Positions 39,201 to 47,960 of a stretch of 64,000 bases of DNA are shown here, piece after piece (position 1 is the first letter of the stretch; each line of letters starts with the position of its first letter). The notes beneath the pieces were generated by a model. The model made no database searches and was not told where the DNA came from. It saw only the letters and a list, made by a program, of their open reading frames with translations. Source of the stretch: Atherix ibis. Lineage: Eukaryota; Arthropoda; Insecta; Diptera; Athericidae. The stretch covers positions 41,677,920-41,741,919 of the forward strand of contig OY282606.1 in assembly GCA_958298945.1 (NCBI GenBank), given 5' to 3'. The position numbers and the translations under genes were made by a program.

Positions 39201-42200
39201 ATTTGTACTAAGGTGGTAAATTCTATTAGTATGCATAGTCAAAGTGTGAATATTATTTCCAGGGAGATAGATACTCGTACTTTTGATCACTAAGGTCTGA
39301 ATGATGTTATTCTTACTACAAACTATTCTTTATGATGTTTAAACACCAGTTTCAAGAACAGCTGTGTTTTTTGTGCATTTAAAATCAGTTACGATGAGAT
39401 ATACTATAGAAAATTCCCAGTATAGCTATACGAGTATATCTGACCATATATACTTGTAAATATATAGACAGAGCTCCTCTCTAACGAGTCATTTTGTTGA
39501 AAGGAAATAGTTTAGTGAGAGCAGACACAACAACATTTTATACAAGAAACCATAAGTATGGGTCTTCATTAAACCCTTCGAGGAGTGGAACGCGAACCCT
39601 TATTTGCTTTAATGATATTTTGATTGATGTTTTTGATCATCGGCGCATGTAATCAACATCTTTTGAAATGGACGAGGACTTTTTTGATTCGAAGTCATGT
39701 CGAACACATGTTTTTGCGGATGATTGTACGTTAATCTACTATGTTGACTGATGATCAAATAATGCCATTATATGAATGTAAACGCCTGTTCGTGAAATTT
39801 ATTATAATAGTTGATTTTCTTTCTATTACTATCTGAGCTGGACTCTTATGAATATTATCCAAAGGGCCAATATTAGACAGCTGTAGAGGACATACTATTA
39901 GCTGACTGTGTTCGACATCCATTTATTGCGTCTAGTCTAGTTATTATTATAAAAGATAAAGGTGAATAGAAAAATATCCTCAAATATAGTCTTAATAAAA
40001 AGGAAGAATTAATTTTCTTTATTGTATTTTCTTTTGGCTGATTATTTTTATATTTTGAAAATATTTTTTTCTGCATTTAAAAATTACATAAAATTTAAGC
40101 GTATCAAGAAAAGAAATGAAAGTTACACTCTGCTTTCTACTTTTTTATGATACTTCTACTTGAGATCTATCCAAATTGTGTTTGGATCCTTTTTGCATTA
40201 CTCGATGACTTTTCATACATTATGGGCTATATTTCTGCCTTACTGGATAAACGTTGGTTTGTTCAATTATCTAAGAATAAAGGTTATCTGCGTAAATACG
40301 ATTTTTACATAGCTTCACAAAAGTCCAAGGGCGTCAAATCGCAAAATCTTGGAGGCCAACATCACTAAATTTCAAAATAATGCGTTCGAAGAACTTTTCA
40401 CGCCATAAAACAAAAATTCGTCGTGTTGGATATTTGTGGCACCATTTTCTTGAAAGTTTAAACTCTTCAGGTACAAATTGAAAAAAGCCGGCTATTATGC
40501 GGCCATGACGCTCAGAATTGACGGTTAAAATAAATACGGGCCAATATCACCTTCAGACAAAAATGCATACCAGATTGTCACTTTTCGTAGATAAAATATC
40601 TTCTCTATGGTCACTTTTTTAAGTGTTTTTAGTGTCTCATATATGATACTTTAGCTTATTTACGTACCCACCAACTGAGAAATGACCATCATGTCTGACG
40701 AAAATTTTGTTCCAAGAATAATATATAAAGCCTATTGTTCCAGCACCCAAACGATATATTTTCTGGGTATTATATAGTTGTTTAGTAAATATTATAAAAC
40801 CAAAAAAATGGTTTCCTCGCTTTCCTTTTAGACATTTTCAGATTAAAGATGAAGCCCGTTTTAGTCGGTTAATTACCAAAGAAAGTGACGAAATTCTCGA
40901 ACAATTTGCGCAAGACCGGCATAGCAGTAGTCATCATTTAGCTTATGAATTAAATATTCACCATCAAACCGTTTTAAACTATTTGCGAAAGATTGGGTTT
41001 AAAAAACAACTCGTTTGGGTGCCTCATGAATTGAGTGTGAAAAATAATATCTGCGATATGCTGCTGAAGCACAATGAAATCGGGCCATTTCAGAAGGGAT
41101 TGATAACTGGCGATGAAAAATTGATAAAATACAAGAATATCGTTCGAAAGAGATCCAGAATTTCTGGGATTGACGCCCAATAAGTTTATGGTGTGTGTCT
41201 GGTAGGACTGAAAGGGAATCGTTCATTATAAACTTGTCTGAGAAGTTTTGATGCATCCACCGTATAGCCCAGATATAGCACCATTTTTTCGATCTCTGCT
41301 GGCTTCAAGAGAGACCCTTTGAAAACCACTTGATTGTTTTTCTACCAGAAACCACAGAAGTTCTGTACTGACGGAATCATGGCTCTGCCCGTAAAATGAC
41401 AAGTTTGTCTTTCTGTTTATTTAAAAAAAAACTGTGGTAAAAACTTTATTATTTCTAAATATTTTAAAGCAATTGAAAGGATTTTAATGTTAGGTTATAT
41501 ATGATAATATTTTTTGTTATACATTCTTTTTGATTAGTTTACATTAAATTGGATTCTTCTTCCGCATATTATACTATAATATGAAAAACCATAATTTTTC
41601 ATATTATAGTATGATATAATATGAAAAATTATGGTTTTCTAAACTATAATCTTTCCTAATATAATCGGTAGAAAAAATCCAATTATGTCTACAATGAGGA
41701 CAACAATTTTCCAATATGAAACTCCTTTTATGCATCTCTTTTAGTCAATTTTATTCTTTAATCTTTTTTTCCAACAGTGTGAGCCATAACGTAGATTAAA
41801 AAAATTTATTGCAAAAATATTAAGTTCTATAAATAAATTCAGAATATTTATAATAAAAAAAAAGTGACATAAACGTTGTTGTTAAAAGAATCTGCTTATC
41901 AGAAAATTCTAAAAAAATTTATTAGAAAGATCAAAGAAATTTTTCATATTATATTGTGTATTATTAAAAATATTTATATTACAATTTGATAACCATCTAA
42001 TAAAATATATTGGAGTATTATATATTCTTACGAATCAGAAGAGAATAAGAAGAGTTAACAAGGAAAAAAATATCTAATTGAAGTTGATAGAAGATTTAGA
42101 AAACAGCAACTACAATACAAACTATACAGACAATACCTCAATGTTCAGTCTTCGAGTAATTGACTACCGAATTGATGGTATTTTTTTTAAAGATATCTTA

Positions 42201-44110
42201 CTGTGAAAAGCAATTTGATTGGAAAGATAATCCATTCCAAGAAATCCAAATTCCATTACAATATTGCATCAGAAATTTCGGCTGATGACTGTTAAATTTG
42301 ATTTTTTTTGTTCCAATTGGAATCTTAACTAATTTTGATTAGAAATTTCATCATTTTATTGCCGTTAGATGGACCACTTTTTGGAAAAGTAAAAGAAAGT
42401 AATAAATTGCGCATTTTTGATTAAATGTATTAAAAAAAATTATAGTTTTAAAATGAATCCGCTCCTAAAATACAATATCTTATATGATCTTAATAGACTA
42501 GCGTACATGCATATAATCAGAGGTTAAAGATGATCAATACCAAAATTCAGTGAAAATAAAATACAAATATACTACCTGACTTAAGACACGTACAATGACC
42601 AAAAATTACATCACAAAAATTTTGTGTGTGCAAAAATCTTTAACTGAGGTCATTGAAAATTCAATGGAACCGTTTCGATTACCATGGAATTCACGTCAAA
42701 ATTCGGCAGAGATTAGAAATGAGAATTTTCTATGTAGAAATAAGTTTTAAAAGTAACCTTTTAGTAATAATCTTACAAATAAATACATAAATCTACATTG
42801 AACATAAATTGTAATGAATGAAATTTCAATATCTATATACAAAATATTTTTCATGAAATTAACTTTGAAATAAATTATTCTCAAACGAAAAAGACATTTA
42901 TTTTAATTATTGTATCTAATAAAGAAGACATTCAATAATATCTTCTTTATTAGATACAATAATTAAAATATATGTCAGAATCAAATACACCCCCCCCCCC
43001 CCCCCCTTGCCCAGGCAAAAATAAAGACAGAATATTTATTGATGCTATAAAATTAACCTGAGATCACAAATAGAACAGAAATCTTACATTTGTGGTTATT
43101 GATGGTTTTCGTTTAGCTTAAGTTCAATTTAATTTTTAAGATTTTTATGCGCAATTACTATGGTATAATATTAATAAATTTCCAATCAATTTGTGATGTT
43201 AATGTCAACAAAACAGATGCCACCCACACACACTTACCTGCGTTACTTGCATCAGCTTTTTAACAACGTCTCGTCCTAGAATGTGGTCAAATACTGCCTG
43301 TAAAAATGGTTCAGTCATTATCGATAATTTCAGTTTGTCTCGATGCCATATTAACACTCTGGATTCCTCCATTGCCATTATGGATACCTGAATTAATAAC
43401 AAACTCATAAAATATTAGAACTTTCATTTATTGGTTTTTATAAGATTGGATTGCTTGAATGGTAGTTTTAGTTACCTGGAAAAAATCATCTGTCGAGACA
43501 CCAAACCATTCCGGTGAATCTAGGAACTGATGAGGGAACACTATGTGCAAAGCTCTTTGATTCTGTGAAACGACTAATCTAAAATTGAATGGGAATATCT
43601 TAGATAATTGCATTTTGGGGATTATTTTTTTTTTATCATTTCAACTTATATCAAATCTCTGTTCAGTTTGATGATATTAAGTAATGATTATTATTATTAT
43701 TATTGTTATTATTATTACGAAACTTAAGTTTTTATAGTAATAACATTATATATTATAATAGTTTCGTAAAGATTATAATCAGAATATTTGGCAGAAAAAG
43801 GATTTGACTGCAAAATTATTTTTTCTAGTTATTCGAAATTATTTATATTTAATCACAAATATGTATATTGGAGGCAATAATTTTATATAGATTTGTTTTC
43901 AATTCCATAGAAAATATTTAAATTAAAAATAAAGAAATTCTTTTGAACATACTTTCCTGATAGCACCAGTGATAAGCTATCCACTTTGGTGACTTTTTCC
44001 TGTGCATAAACTTCTTGATACTTGAGCGATCGTACTAATTTCATACAATTTAATACTTTCTTAAATTGATGTCGTGAAACCCTAAGTGGCTTGAAGAGGG
44101 CCGCATAAAC
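24195..44110 (-). CDS. Popeye domain-containing protein, 3' part of the gene
   Basis: Minus-strand exons: 44110-43953, 43578-43476, 43387-43238, 36521-36386, then alternative last exons 32056-31941 or 24259-24195. Phases agree throughout. The reading starts mid-protein at VYAALFKPLRVSRHQFKKVL, just after the transmembrane part, and runs through the Popeye domain: KVDSLSLVLSGK, then FPHQFLDSPEW, then FQ-VS across the exon junction, then EPFLQAVFDHILGRDVVKKL. DSPE and FQVS correspond to the cAMP-binding signature motifs (DSPE, FQVT). Popeye proteins are three-pass membrane proteins that bind cAMP. The first exon(s) with the membrane segments are not in the visible sequence. Introns of 6.7 kb and 4.3-12.1 kb separate the 3' exons and hold many transposon relics. 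Confidence 0.93.
24932..24964 (-). CDS. Candidate 33-nt cassette exon of Popeye
   Basis: Between the two last exons lies CTTTTGCCTAG, then 33 nt, then G|GTAAGTT. The exon starts and ends in phase 1, so including it adds 11 residues (ALPRISKYYYC and a shared codon) between NRQLQ and the distal last exon without changing frame. Strong sites and the exact multiple of three support it. In AT-rich introns such a match could still be chance, and nothing outside the sequence confirms it. Confidence 0.45.
24965..26519. other. AT-rich Popeye intron, no feature except a possible repeat at 26100-26400
   Basis: Between 26140 and 26350 the base composition rises and reads like a decayed DNA transposon (short phrases such as NYGQTVNGE and REKRAIL), but no family could be fixed. 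The rest is low-complexity AT sequence. Confidence 0.3.
26520..27475 (+). mobile_element. R1-clade LINE relic, C-terminal part of ORF2 and 3' end
   Basis: The plus strand reads NFAKYLRINAGKASRVVNAL, then RQSRRTVISSTILYTVPIWAEA, matching the thumb/post-RT block of R1-like ORF2 (KYLGV..., SSRR.LL..V..S.LLY..PVWAEA). After frame breaks come LREFRFASYDAVCAIDNMPS, a QFLTGHGCFRAYLYRFKVD-like block in scattered frames, and a cysteine/histidine cluster (CPNYQ...EHV..HC) near 27100-27180. A short 3' UTR (tttagtgggtaaaaatccca) ends near an A-run at about 27470. Dead. Confidence 0.75.
27476..28660. other. AT-rich Popeye intron, nothing recognised
   Basis: Low-complexity AT DNA with chance ORFs only. 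Confidence 0.4.
28663..28698. repeat. Perfect 14-bp hairpin
   Basis: Arms TGTGTGCGTAAACC (28663-28676) and its exact reverse complement (28685-28698) flank an 8-nt loop. The stem is GC-richer than its surroundings. It lies just beside the jockey-like relic on its downstream side. Confidence 0.9.
28750..29605 (-). mobile_element. Jockey-like LINE relic (reverse transcriptase)
   Basis: Reading the minus strand from 29600: YTGIFLEKAKAFDSDVLL (RT motif A, family IFLDIAKAFDRVWH), LPTLYF, then after a hairpin DIPQYNIIGPLLYNIYSHDT (family GVPQGSVLGPLLYNIYTSD), and further down ILYNTGMKPIWT followed by EIWGS-like sequence (family LYKTILKPIWTYGIQLWG) near 28930-28870. Stops, frame shifts and an internal deletion between the two RT parts show it is dead. 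Confidence 0.75.
29361..29438. repeat. 35-bp foldback hairpin inside the jockey-like relic
   Basis: Arms 29361-29395 and 29404-29438 are inverted copies with 2 mismatches around an 8-nt spacer. It sits between RT motif A and the following RT motif of the LINE relic, so it is not a transposon terminus. Confidence 0.92.
29606..31940. other. AT-rich Popeye intron between the two last exons, nothing recognised
   Basis: Extremely AT-rich with long homopolymer runs. The portion just below 31941 would be the 3' UTR of the proximal isoform. Confidence 0.4.
31941..32056 (-). CDS. Popeye proximal alternative last exon
   Basis: Acceptor T10-AG at 32057-32058, then 116 nt in phase with the donor at 36386. 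The joined reading is EEHAPLLGHPQTKRVHLVSS, then SAVAANNRITRDLETSDC and TAA. Other frames of this exon close early, so the open frame agrees with the splice phase. The exon is basic and Ser-rich. A poly(A) signal cannot be singled out in the AT-rich DNA after it. The C-terminus differs completely from that of the distal exon. Confidence 0.8.
32057..33239. other. Popeye intron, no feature seen
   Basis: Plus-strand ORF 31922-32251 is the shadow of the last exon at 31941-32056. The rest is AT-rich without recognisable motifs. Confidence 0.4.
33240..33690 (-). mobile_element. Tc1/mariner-type transposase fragment
   Basis: The minus strand reads FSDEAHFSLDG*VNK*NCHTWG and downstream a decayed VWxx..GGxIGPYFF region, the same family block as at 20.1 kb. 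Multiple stops; ends not defined. Confidence 0.65.
34150..34700 (-). mobile_element. Mariner transposase fragment
   Basis: The minus strand near 34550-34400 reads LLKRNEIEPLLE, NIVRKR and KPELMANKFMPCIWWD, and near 34300-34230 reads QFFNKKNTVVLN*WNHGSAR. The same phrases occur in the relic at 40850-41405 on the plus strand (LLKHNEIGPF, NIVRKRSRISGIDA, and the NHGSAR end), so the two are copies of one mariner family. In-frame stops abound. Confidence 0.7.
34700..36385. other. AT-rich Popeye intron, nothing recognised
   Basis: No coding or repeat structure beyond AT runs. Confidence 0.4.
36386..36521 (-). CDS. Popeye exon shared by both C-terminal isoforms
   Basis: A 136-nt exon after a 6.7-kb intron: VSETMASNGFLPAGGYDDSE, then EKPMLLMKKG, ending NRQLQ plus one base (phase 1). 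Acceptor TATTATTAG, donor GTAAGT. It is past the folded Popeye domain, in the flexible cytoplasmic tail. Both downstream last exons and the candidate cassette start in the matching phase, so it is the common splice donor. Confidence 0.9.
37301..37374. repeat. 28-bp foldback hairpin
   Basis: Arms 37301-37328 and 37347-37374 are inverted copies with one mismatch and an 18-nt spacer. Short additional matches (aatgaat and attcat) flank the arms. It lies 39 bp left of the mariner at 37414. Confidence 0.9.
37414..38298 (+). mobile_element. Internally deleted mariner with terminal repeats and TA duplication
   Basis: The element starts CGAGGTCTGTTC and ends with the inverted CAGACCTCG, flanked by TA on both sides (37412-37413, 38299-38300). 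At 885 bp it is shorter than the usual 1.3 kb because most of the N-terminal DNA-binding half is missing. The rest of the transposase is readable in three frames: VITNDESWVYNYD (first Asp), SNVKVLLAVFFDCRGVVHHE, LLHHNKANF where the family has HDNAPAH (second Asp lost), and PYSADLPPCDFVLFPKL (third Asp), then FEDWKKRRHKCI. Confidence 0.9.
38520..38940 (+). mobile_element. Tc1/mariner-type transposase 3' fragment
   Basis: The plus strand reads GNWLPGSCDFTPLDFFL, the NWPPRSCDLTPLDFFLW catalytic-Asp block of the SDEAHF family, preceded by LDHM and followed by WLNYKKNYPKKLSKIF. Stops throughout. Confidence 0.75.
38941..40369. other. Popeye intron, no supported feature
   Basis: A slightly GC-richer stretch at 39480-39800 looks like old repeat sequence but yields no motif. 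The rest is AT-rich. Confidence 0.3.
40370..40800 (-). mobile_element. Tc1/mariner-type transposase fragment
   Basis: The minus strand reads a degenerate FVRHDGHFSVGGYVNK block (family F(S)DEAHFxxxGYVNKQN), followed by scattered pieces of the central region. Stops in all frames. It abuts the mariner fragment at 40850, which is in the opposite orientation. Confidence 0.55.
40850..41405 (+). mobile_element. Mariner transposase fragment, internally deleted
   Basis: The plus strand reads DEARFSRLITKESDEILEQF, DRHSSSHHLAYELNIHHQTV, VWVPHELSVKN (the WVPHEL linker typical of mariners), NEIGPFQKGLITGDEKLIKY with the first catalytic Asp, then a jump to PPYSPDIAPFF and the C-terminal end. The segment with the second Asp is missing. 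Same family as 34150-34700. Confidence 0.8.
41572..41637. repeat. Overlapping foldback hairpins (17 bp and 22 bp)
   Basis: Arms 41572-41588 and 41595-41611 pair perfectly over 17 bp. In addition 41586-41607 pairs with 41616-41637 over 22 bp. One middle segment can therefore pair with either side, as if an inverted copy had been copied twice. Confidence 0.9.
41640..42890. other. Popeye intron, nothing recognised
   Basis: AT-rich sequence without motifs. Confidence 0.4.
42893..42976. repeat. 36-bp foldback hairpin
   Basis: Arms 42893-42928 and 42941-42976 are inverted copies with one mismatch around a 12-nt spacer. It lies 14 bp left of a C17 run and about 260 bp from the donor of the Popeye exon at 43238. 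Confidence 0.93.
42990..43006 (+). repeat. C17 homopolymer
   Basis: Seventeen consecutive C on the plus strand, exceptional in DNA this AT-rich. G17 lies on the transcribed-sense strand of Popeye pre-mRNA. Confidence 0.95.
43238..44110 (-). CDS. Popeye-domain exon cluster (three exons)
   Basis: Three constitutive exons encode most of the cAMP-binding fold. Exon 44110-43953 begins in phase 0 (acceptor TTTCAG) and ends SGK with two bases over. Exon 43578-43476 completes K and reads LVVSQNQRALHIVF to STDDFFQ, including DSPEW. Exon 43387-43238 reads VSIMAMEESRVLIW to VVKKLMQVTQ. Introns are 374 and 88 bp with good GT-AG sites (GTATGT, GTAACT, GTAAGT). The charged HRDKLKLSIMTEPFLQAVF block aligns with the end of the vertebrate Popeye domain. 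Confidence 0.93.
43685..43717. repeat. (ATT)n microsatellite in a Popeye intron
   Basis: An ATT repeat with a single interruption (attgtt), located in the 374-bp intron. Confidence 0.85.
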
Positions 44111-45290
44111 CTGAAATTTGAGACAAGAATATAAAAATATTATTAATAATAAAAGGATTTCAAATAAAAAAGTAATAATATTTTTTTTTAAATAATTTTA
44201 CTAAAGAACATTATAAATATGTCAGTATAGTAATGATAACTATTAAAATATTGTTCAAGTTTATTGACAATATTTCCGAAAGTTTTTACAGGAAAAATAT
44301 TGACGAGTTCAAGAAATAATAAATCATTATAATTTCTTGAACTCTTCAAAGTTGGAGGAAATATGTTTATTTCCCATTACCAAAATTGGCTGATGCAATA
44401 TTTGTATAGTTCACGAAATTTTAAGGTAACGAACTAAAGAAAGACCTCAAAAAGATGCCAAAAAAAAAATTCCTAGAATTCTATTACGATTTGATTGAAT
44501 TTTAAAGGTACAAAAAAAATGTATTTATGTGCGGACGTGAAATGGAATTTTGCAACTCATTGTCAATTTGACTCTGAGAAGTCTGAAGAGATATAATAGT
44601 TTTAATTAAGAGAGTTTAAGAGAGAATTTGGAAAATAATTGATTCCAAGTGAAAGTTCTTTGCAACATTAATCAAATTTTTAATCTACACTTTTAATTAT
44701 CAAATATAAAAAAATTAATTTCTCGTGATTGCTATTGACTTTTTGCTGTTGTGTGTTAATATATCAACAAATCGCGTTGAATATTTGATGATGAGGGTCT
44801 TATCATATCGTAATGTAGAAATAGCACCTATTAAATAAATTTAAAAAATATCTGCGCACCCCTTTCATCTGGGGTGTTTTGAATATAAAAAAAAAGTTTT
44901 GTGTCATCTTAAAAGCGTCTATGCCCATGACCTACGACAAACTATCAATACTGTCTGCCATAAATATTTTTATCAACAAAAAAACTACTCACCTGTTGCT
45001 AAGTGAGGCTTTTTTTTTCTTATAGAAATGAGTAATGCTTATAAAAAAATCATGAATTTCAAATTGGTTAATTTTTGCGGTTGTGAGGAGCGGAGAAACG
45101 ATTAAAGCTTATAGAAAATTATAGAAAATAATTCATTGCCTCTAAAATGTATAACCAATCTGATGGTGGAAAAAACAAAAGAAACAAAAACCGGAATATT
45201 CGAACGAAATGACATCGATGGTAAAAAGAGAAGCAATTTATATTATTGACTATTTCAGTGGACACACCTCCATAAATTGGAATGAGAAAA
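44111..45290. other. Sequence upstream of the first visible Popeye exon
   Basis: No further Popeye exon could be read. A good donor at 44987-44995 (CAG|GTGAGT on the minus strand) has a stop just before it in the required phase, so it was not used. Confidence 0.4.
44305..44344. repeat. 13-bp hairpin
   Basis: Arms GAGTTCAAGAAAT (44305-44317) and its exact reverse complement (44332-44344), loop of 14 nt. Confidence 0.85.
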
Positions 45291-46740
45291 AGACGCAGCC
45301 CCACTTCCCATAAGTCAGGCGCGTTGAGCTTTACGCTATTAGCGGATTTTTTGACAGCGAATTTCCGACAATGTGGCGACCTACACCACTAGAATATCAA
45401 ATCTGTCAGGTCACTTCAGATTGAAAGATTTGAAAGTTCGTTCGTTGGAGATGCTCCTCTTAAAATTGGTGGTAAGTATAATTTGTAGCACGTTTAGTGC
45501 TTTTTCAGACGTTATCGTGAGCTGTTGAATAGAGCCAGTCAAAAGTACCTTACAGACGGCCAGATGATGATGCATTGAACAGAGGTACTAAGTGCCCACT
45601 CAAATTGCATTCCGTCCAATTGGGTTAAACGGACTGCTGCGAGTTAACGCGTTCATATGAAGAGGAATCATAGACAGAACACGCACAGTGCAGCTGAAAA
45701 TATGTACCCAAACCTACATATAAAATGCGTCCCCATATATATATTTCTATGAGTATACTAAGTATAGTCATCTATCTAACTACAATTTATCATATAATAT
45801 TGAATTAAGCTCAAGAATCATTTTTAATAATAGCTTGTGAAATTTTCGTACGCAAAAATATGCATCGATCGTGCTCTAATATGCTAAATTTGAGCACTCA
45901 TACTTAACAAGATATCAAATTATTTAAGTGTGTTAAAATGCATAAAGGTAGACAGCAACTCTTTGTACAGTCTAAACGACAGAAAATTGTGTGGAGAATT
46001 AGACTTGTTGACTTACGAACTGATACTGTAGTGGACTACTAAAAAAACAAAAGTTCGAGTGTGGCACAACACGTCGAGTTGTGGTGATTGCATTCGAATT
46101 GCACACCATACGTATACGTTGTTGCACTTTTTATTCTGTTTTCGATTTGAATTTTTATGTTTCGTCTTTTTGTTCTGTTCAATGCTTTATGCAAGCCAAC
46201 ACCAACCAAATGGCTGGCTAACAACCTAGAAATGAATCGAGTGATAACGGATATGCCTGGTACGTAGGAATGGATGGCGTACGCTTGGTCACGTAGGCCA
46301 TTCGACGTCAGAATCGATGACGATTCCGATGGTCACAACGACGGATCCATCGCCAACAACACAAACGCAACAATATTGCATTCATAACGACAAATACCAC
46401 AGCAGCAACAATTTCGAAACCGACGTCGCCAACGACACTAGTTTCGTTGGCAATGTCGATGGGAACATACATTTCGATAGCATACATCGTGGATTAAACT
46501 CTCGCGCAAATGCATTCTGCAGCTTAAGAGATTTGCTAATTTGGATACACCCATAAAAGAGTTTTCATCATTAGAAATACCCCACCGCGATTTTATGACA
46601 TCTTCTTTGAGAGGAATTTCAATTTTAAAGAGATTCCATAGATTACGAGCACTTCTTAATAATATGAATAATCGGCTTACAGATAGGGCGCCGGCCCATC
46701 ATCAGGTCATTGGTCTTCGATTGATATAACGACCGAGAAA
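45290..46740 (+). other. GC-richer segment with exon-like signals, unresolved
   Basis: Two patches rise above the AT background. At 45300-45480 the plus strand ends in ATG CTC CTC TTA AAA TTG GTG|GTAAGTATA, a start with good context and a strong donor (MLLLKLV). At 46240-46560 a plus frame rich in Thr, Asn and Gln is open (MTIPMVTTTDPSPTTQTQQY onwards). It changes frame near 46525 at an ATTCTGCAG acceptor-like site into FANLDTPIKEFSSLEIPHRD and continues to a stop at 46727. It could be a plus-strand gene, an old pseudogene, or the Popeye 5' region on the other strand. No family recognised. Confidence 0.3.
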
Positions 46741-47380
46741 AAGAGCCTTAGACTATGGCCTTTTAATTGTTGACAAATAAGCTTCGACTTTTAATATTTC
46801 TACTCCATTCAAAGATCTTTACAGTACTTTGACCACTCAATTCATTTAGAGAATCCAGTCTAGACTATGCCCAACATTTCACATTATAAGAATGGAATTC
46901 GGTAGCTAAATGGTCTATAAATCTCAAGATTGCATTCCAGAAAAATTTCTTTGCTCTTTTGTCACGAAAATGATAATGATAATCTTAAAGAGGTGTTCTC
47001 TATTTGCAAATTTTCACATAATCTTACAAGTACTTTTCGATCTACAATGTAATTTTTAGGTCATATTAACAAGGCCATAATTTTCAGTTTAGCCCTAAAA
47101 TAACTTAGGTTAAGGAAAAACTTTTTTAATACTAAAATTATATTATTCTTACAAGTCATAACTAATAAAAATAGGTAAGAGAGAGAGAGAGAGAGAATGC
47201 TCAAAATTAGCAGTTCTCTTACTGGACATGAAAGTGCATTTATAAAGGATTATCCATTTTGTAATTTTGAAAGTAAACTACAATCATATAAAAGCTGTTT
47301 AAAATATATATTATCTAAGATAAAATCTAATTAGTTTTAAGTCTGCCATTTTATAATAAAGATTAATTTATAACCAATAT
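46740..47380. other. No gene seen; (GA)9 tract
   Basis: AT-rich sequence with a (GA)9 microsatellite at 47179-47196. Confidence 0.4.
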
Positions 47381-47650
47381 ATGCTTTCAAAATTAAAAAA
47401 GTTATCTACCAAAAGTAACTGGAATATTAGGCTTTTGATGCTGAAATTTTCTTCATCGATTCGGGCTAATGAAACCTGCAGACCAATTGCATACCAAATA
47501 GTCACAATTGCCTCTCTATAGTAACTTCTAGGTTTTCGGAACTCCATGTAGGGCAATTTTGCGTCACTAAGCGGGTTATTAAGCCGCATTTTTTTTTTAA
47601 TTGAAAAAGGCGTGACTCTTAACGTCAATTCTGGGCGCTTTGGCAGTACA
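47380..47650 (-). mobile_element. Degenerate repeat-like coding fragment
   Basis: A minus ORF reads LPYMEFRKPRSYYREAIVTI then ARIDEENF, with composition unlike its surroundings. It directly abuts a transposase fragment and may be the inverted remnant of a related element. The family is not certain. Confidence 0.35.
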
Positions 47651-47960
47651 ATGATCAACTTTTTAATTTACTTGAACATAAAAAATTTCATTTGGATCAT
47701 ATGTAGTTACTACAAGACATTGTTACAAGTCACACAACACAACAAATTTTGACTTTATTGCGCGAAGAGTTCCAAGGACGCATTATTTCGAGACTTAGTA
47801 ATGTCAATTAGTCTCCAAGATCGTACAATTTGACGCCGTTGAACTTTTTCTTGCAAGATTATGCGAAAGACAGTTTTAACGCAAACAATAATCAAACTTT
47901 ACACTACTCGTATTTAACAGCCGACATCCGCCAAGTATCGAAATCATAAAATTTTTATCG
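47650..47960 (+). mobile_element. Tc1/mariner-type transposase 3' fragment
   Basis: The plus strand reads LDHM*LLQDIVTSHTTQQIL, then SPRSYNLTPLNFFLQDY, the catalytic-Asp block with Asp replaced by Asn (NLTPLNFF for DLTPLDFF). Then TADIRQV. Stops present. Confidence 0.7.

Noticed and set aside
3675..44110. One giant gene joining the BIG3 and Popeye exons, both on the minus strand
   Set aside because: BIG3 has its own start at 10289 and stop at 3675, the Popeye last exons have stops, and the MCTS1/ashwin pair lies between.
44980..45080. Possible extra Popeye exon ending at a CAG|GTGAGT donor
   Set aside because: In the phase needed to join 44110 the sequence just before the donor contains a TAG, and no good acceptor lies upstream.
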